Shown here: piece after piece, positions 61,896-64,000 of the stretch
Layout: every line of letters begins with the position of its first letter
How positions within the stretch are numbered: position 1 is the stretch's first letter
From: Brucella daejeonensis
GTDB lineage: Bacteria > Pseudomonadota > Alphaproteobacteria > Rhizobiales > Rhizobiaceae
NCBI RefSeq assembly: GCF_014199265.1
Contig: NZ_JACIJG010000006.1
Location: 240,766-304,765, forward strand
Direction of reading: 5' to 3'
Length of the DNA: 64,000 nucleotides
Notes under the pieces: model-generated
Told to the model about the DNA's origin: nothing
Database searches by the model: none
What the model saw: the letters and a program-made list of their open reading frames with translations, nothing else
Made by a program: the position numbers and the translations under genes

Positions 61896-62828
61896 TTGTC
61901 TCAAACTGTATCGATCTACGAAATCCATGACGAACGCTTTCGGCAGATGATCGTGCCCAGTGCCGATCTGGATGTGCTATATACCGGATGCCGCTGGGCC
62001 GAAGGGCCGGTCTGGTTCAATGATCTGAATTGTCTTTTGTGGAGTGACATACCCAACCAGCGCATTCTGCGCTGGGTGCCGGATAACACTCTTGCAGGCG
62101 GAGTTTCCGTGTTCCGCCAGCCCTCCAATTTCGCCAATGGCAATACGCGTGACCGCGAGGGGCGTCTGGTCACCTGCGAGCATGGCGGACGCCGCGTCAC
62201 CCGCACGGAGCCGGATGGCAGCATAACCGTGCTCGCCGACAGCTATCGGGGCAAAAAGCTCAACGCGCCGAACGATGTGGTCGTGCGATCTGACGGCACG
62301 GTCTGGTTCACCGATCCGACCTATGGCATCATGGCGGATTATGAGGGCTACAAGGCTGAACCGGAACAGCCGACGCGCAACGTCTACCGCCTGGACCTAA
62401 AGTCAGGCGAGCTTGATGCCGTCATCACCGACTTCCATCAGCCGAACGGCCTTGCCTTCTCGCCCGACGAGACCAGGCTCTATGTTGCCGACAGTGCCTA
62501 TAGCCATGATGAGACCGCGCCGCGTCACATTCGCGTTTTCGAGGTGGCGGACGATGGCAGGAGCGTGACAGGCGGAGACATTTTCTGCACCATCGACAAT
62601 GGATTGCCTGACGGGTTCCGCTTCGACACGGACGGCAATCTTTGGACCAGCGCGGGTGACGGCGTCCATTGCTTTTCGCCGGAAGGTGCGCTTCTCGGCA
62701 AGATCAGGGTGCCCCAAACGGTTGCGAATGTTGCCTTCGGCGGCCCGCGCCGCAACCGGCTGTTCATTGCCGCGACCAAATCGCTCTATGCGGTCTATCT
62801 CACGGTGACCGGCGCGCAATATCCGTGA
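61896..62828 (+). CDS. SMP-30/gluconolactonase family protein
   Basis: A TTG start at 61896 follows GGAG by ten bases. The 310 residues form the six-bladed propeller of sugar lactonases: the metal Glu in RWAEGPVWF, NFANGNTRDREGRLVTCEHGGRR, the LNAPNDVVVRSDGTVWFTDPTYGI (Asn and metal site), QPNGLAFSPDETRLYVADSA (second metal ligand Asp/Asn) and LPDGFRFDTDGNLWTSAGDG. It hydrolyses an aldonolactone with a divalent metal. Being last in the sugar transport operon, it suggests that the imported sugar is oxidised at C1 or that a lactone is imported. Confidence 0.88.
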   Translation: MSQTVSIYEIHDERFRQMIVPSADLDVLYTGCRWAEGPVWFNDLNCLLWSDIPNQRILRWVPDNTLAGGVSVFRQPSNFANGNTRDREGRLVTCEHGGRRVTRTEPDGSITVLADSYRGKKLNAPNDVVVRSDGTVWFTDPTYGIMADYEGYKAEPEQPTRNVYRLDLKSGELDAVITDFHQPNGLAFSPDETRLYVADSAYSHDETAPRHIRVFEVADDGRSVTGGDIFCTIDNGLPDGFRFDTDGNLWTSAGDGVHCFSPEGALLGKIRVPQTVANVAFGGPRRNRLFIAATKSLYAVYLTVTGAQYP

Positions 62829-62856
62829 AAAAAGCAAATCCGAAGATCGAGGTGTC

Positions 62857-63288
62857 TCAGGCTGCTTCCGCAGAACGCAATGGAACCGGGAAGAGCCGGT
62901 CATATGCAATATTGAACACAAATGCATAAACGAGATAAAAAATGATAATCGCTATGTCCATCAGCAGCGCCGTGATAAGCGATATGCCCAGATACCAGGC
63001 GATAAACGGGATCAGAAGCACGACCAATCCGCCTTCGAACAGGATAGCGTGAACCATCCGGACTGCCACGGTCTTGTGGCTGGTTCCAGCCAGATACAGC
63101 ACTGCCCGGTCGAATCCCAGGTTGAACAGAAAATTCCAGACGGTTGCCGTGGTCGCCGAAATAATGCCGATAACACCCATATCCATGACGGGCTTGTTCA
63201 ACAGGACAGCGGAACCGGGTATGAATATGGCCAGACCGATAATTTCGAACATCAGAGCATGGCGGACACGGTCCATAAAGCTGCGCAT
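62857..63288 (-). CDS. PACE-family multidrug efflux transporter
   Basis: This 143-residue membrane protein consists of two repeats of a two-helix unit. The first reads DRVRHALMFEIIGLAIFIP and VWNFLFNLGFDRAVLY, and the second reads VRMVHAILFEGGLVVLLIP and IIFYLVYAFVFNIAYDRLF. These are the bacterial transmembrane pair domains of PACE transporters (AceI of Acinetobacter), with the membrane-embedded Glu in each first helix. Such proteins export biocides such as chlorhexidine, or polyamines. It is divergent from a LysR-type gene, the usual regulator arrangement. Confidence 0.87.
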   Translation of the reverse strand: MRSFMDRVRHALMFEIIGLAIFIPGSAVLLNKPVMDMGVIGIISATTATVWNFLFNLGFDRAVLYLAGTSHKTVAVRMVHAILFEGGLVVLLIPFIAWYLGISLITALLMDIAIIIFYLVYAFVFNIAYDRLFPVPLRSAEAA

Positions 63289-63373
63289 TTATTTCAATCC
63301 CTACTGTTAGCGCGGCTGCTTCTATCCTATTATTGGAATAGTAAAAGTTAGATAGTATCTGGATTTCAGATAG

Positions 63374-63906
63374 ATGGGGATTGAACTCGAACAACTCGAA
63401 GCCTTTGTCGCGTCAGCGGAACATGGGTCATTTTCAGCGGCGGCACGGCATCTGCGCAAAGCACAATCGGCTGTAAGCGTGCTGGTATCTTCACTGGAGG
63501 ACGATCTCGACGTCAAATTGTTCAGCAGGGCGTCCCGCAATCCAGCGCTGACGGAGGCGGGTGCGCGGCTGTTGCCCGAGGCCCGTTTGTTGCTCGCTCG
63601 GCGCGAACATCTCGTTTCCGTCGCCCGAAATTTTGGCGAGCATGTCGAATCCCGGCTCGTCGTCGCCATGGATGAGCTGTTTCCCGAACCTGCCATAGCC
63701 ACAGTGTTTGCTGCCTTCGCACAGGAATTTCCCCACGTCGAACTGGAACTGAAATTTCCGCCTTCGACGATTATCGCCGACATGGTTCTGGAGGGGACGG
63801 CCGATCTTGGTGTCATGTGGCGCGCGGAGCAAATGCCACACGAGCTTGGTTTTCATACGATCGGCTGGGTGCCACTGGTCCTCGTCTGCGGTCGCGACCA
63901 CCCATT
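63374..63906 (+). pseudogene. LysR-family regulator interrupted by an insertion element
   Basis: The frame from 63374 encodes a normal LysR start: winged helix ELEQLEAFVASAEHGSFSAAARHLRKAQSAVSVLVSSLEDDL (residues 4-45) and part of the effector domain to GRDHPL. At about residue 177 homology stops at a TA dinucleotide (63906-63907) where an IS630-type end begins, and a stop follows at 63923-63925. LysR proteins have about 300 residues, so about 40 percent is lost or displaced beyond the window. It lies divergent from the PACE gene, which it presumably controlled. Confidence 0.75.
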
Positions 63907-64000
63907 AGAGCCTTTCAGGTTTTGACGGAAGCGTATCCGGCGCTTTCGAAGTAGTTTGAACATTCGGCTGGTTCGATGGTTGTGACGAGGTGGCCGATGT
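63906..64000 (-). mobile_element. IS630-family element, transposase C-terminal end (partial)
   Basis: Read on the minus strand from the window edge, the last codons give HLVTTIEPAECSNYFESAG followed by YASVKT and a TGA at 63915-63917. The ECSNYF..AGY ending is characteristic of IS630-family transposases. The element end lies at the TA at 63906-63907, fitting the TA target preference of the family. Only about 28 codons are in the window; the rest and the other end lie beyond 64000. Confidence 0.75.

Noticed and set aside
1..64000. CRISPR array, tRNA, rRNA or a replication origin
   Set aside because: No regularly spaced short repeats, no cloverleaf-like sequence and no clustered origin boxes were seen on reading.

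Overview
The window looks like accessory (chromosome II-like) DNA of an alphaproteobacterium of the Brucella/Ochrobactrum group. This rests on protein families I recognise: a secreted choloylglycine hydrolase, a ribitol dehydrogenase/D-ribulokinase ABC operon, an FCD-GntR-rich catabolic region and a Rhizobiales-type intergenic repeat. No database search was possible. No tRNA, rRNA or CRISPR was seen. The coding content is almost wholly uptake and breakdown of sugars, polyols and aromatic or amino acids, each unit with a local regulator.

Layout. (1) 1-6821: ribitol/pentitol operon on the minus strand (binding protein, ATPase, permease, ribitol dehydrogenase, FGGY D-ribulokinase cut by the window edge) under a LacI regulator, with an 18-bp palindromic operator at the promoter start. 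(2) 6970-7611: a GST. (3) 7679-15861: araFGH transporter joined to dgoK-dgoA-dgoD and a sugar dehydrogenase, a complete De Ley-Doudoroff type D-galactose (or L-arabinose/galactose) route, with a divergent FadR-type GntR regulator. (4) 15969-28593: MarR regulator, aromatic-acid MFS permease, indolepyruvate oxidoreductase iorBA, and divergently a five-step CoA-thioester operon led by a fused flavin monooxygenase/old-yellow-enzyme protein of the 2-aminobenzoyl-CoA (anthraniloyl-CoA) type. (5) 28596-33446: GntR, kynureninase-like enzyme, amino-acid ABC permease and binding protein without an ATPase, aminotransferase. (6) 33820-34098: a 279-bp MITE. (7) 34141-45836: MarR, isatin-hydrolase/cyclase-family enzyme, GntR, and a ten-gene minus-strand operon (gentisate 1,2-dioxygenase, fumarylacetoacetase-family hydrolase, Liv-type ABC transporter, arylformamidase-like hydrolase, nitrilase, flavin reductase). 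(8) 46330-47952: 2-aminobenzoate/benzoate-CoA ligase with a long structured leader. (9) 47960-51035: cytochrome b561 remnant, outer-membrane-type protein, choloylglycine hydrolase. (10) 51463-57246: frameshifted TackOD1 gene, GT2 glycosyltransferase, HlyD-like protein, two-component system. (11) 57447-62828: sugar ABC operon ending in an SMP-30 lactonase. (12) 62857-64000: PACE efflux gene and a LysR gene cut by an IS630-family element.

How it fits together. Regions 4-8 read as one dispersed aromatic/tryptophan-derived catabolic island: kynureninase, formamidase-like, isatin-hydrolase-like and nitrilase steps could feed anthranilate or related aryl acids to the ligase (46330) and the monooxygenase/reductase operon (21819). 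The two distant plus-strand promoters (21746-21788 and 45942-45984) carry the same -35, the same 16-bp spacer, the same -10 and the same 20-base palindromic operator, strong sequence evidence that ligase and ring-attack operon form one regulon. A weaker operator copy sits at the iorA promoter. Erosion is also visible: an 8-nt-type frameshift in the TackOD1 gene, a cytochrome b561 remnant and an IS-interrupted LysR gene.
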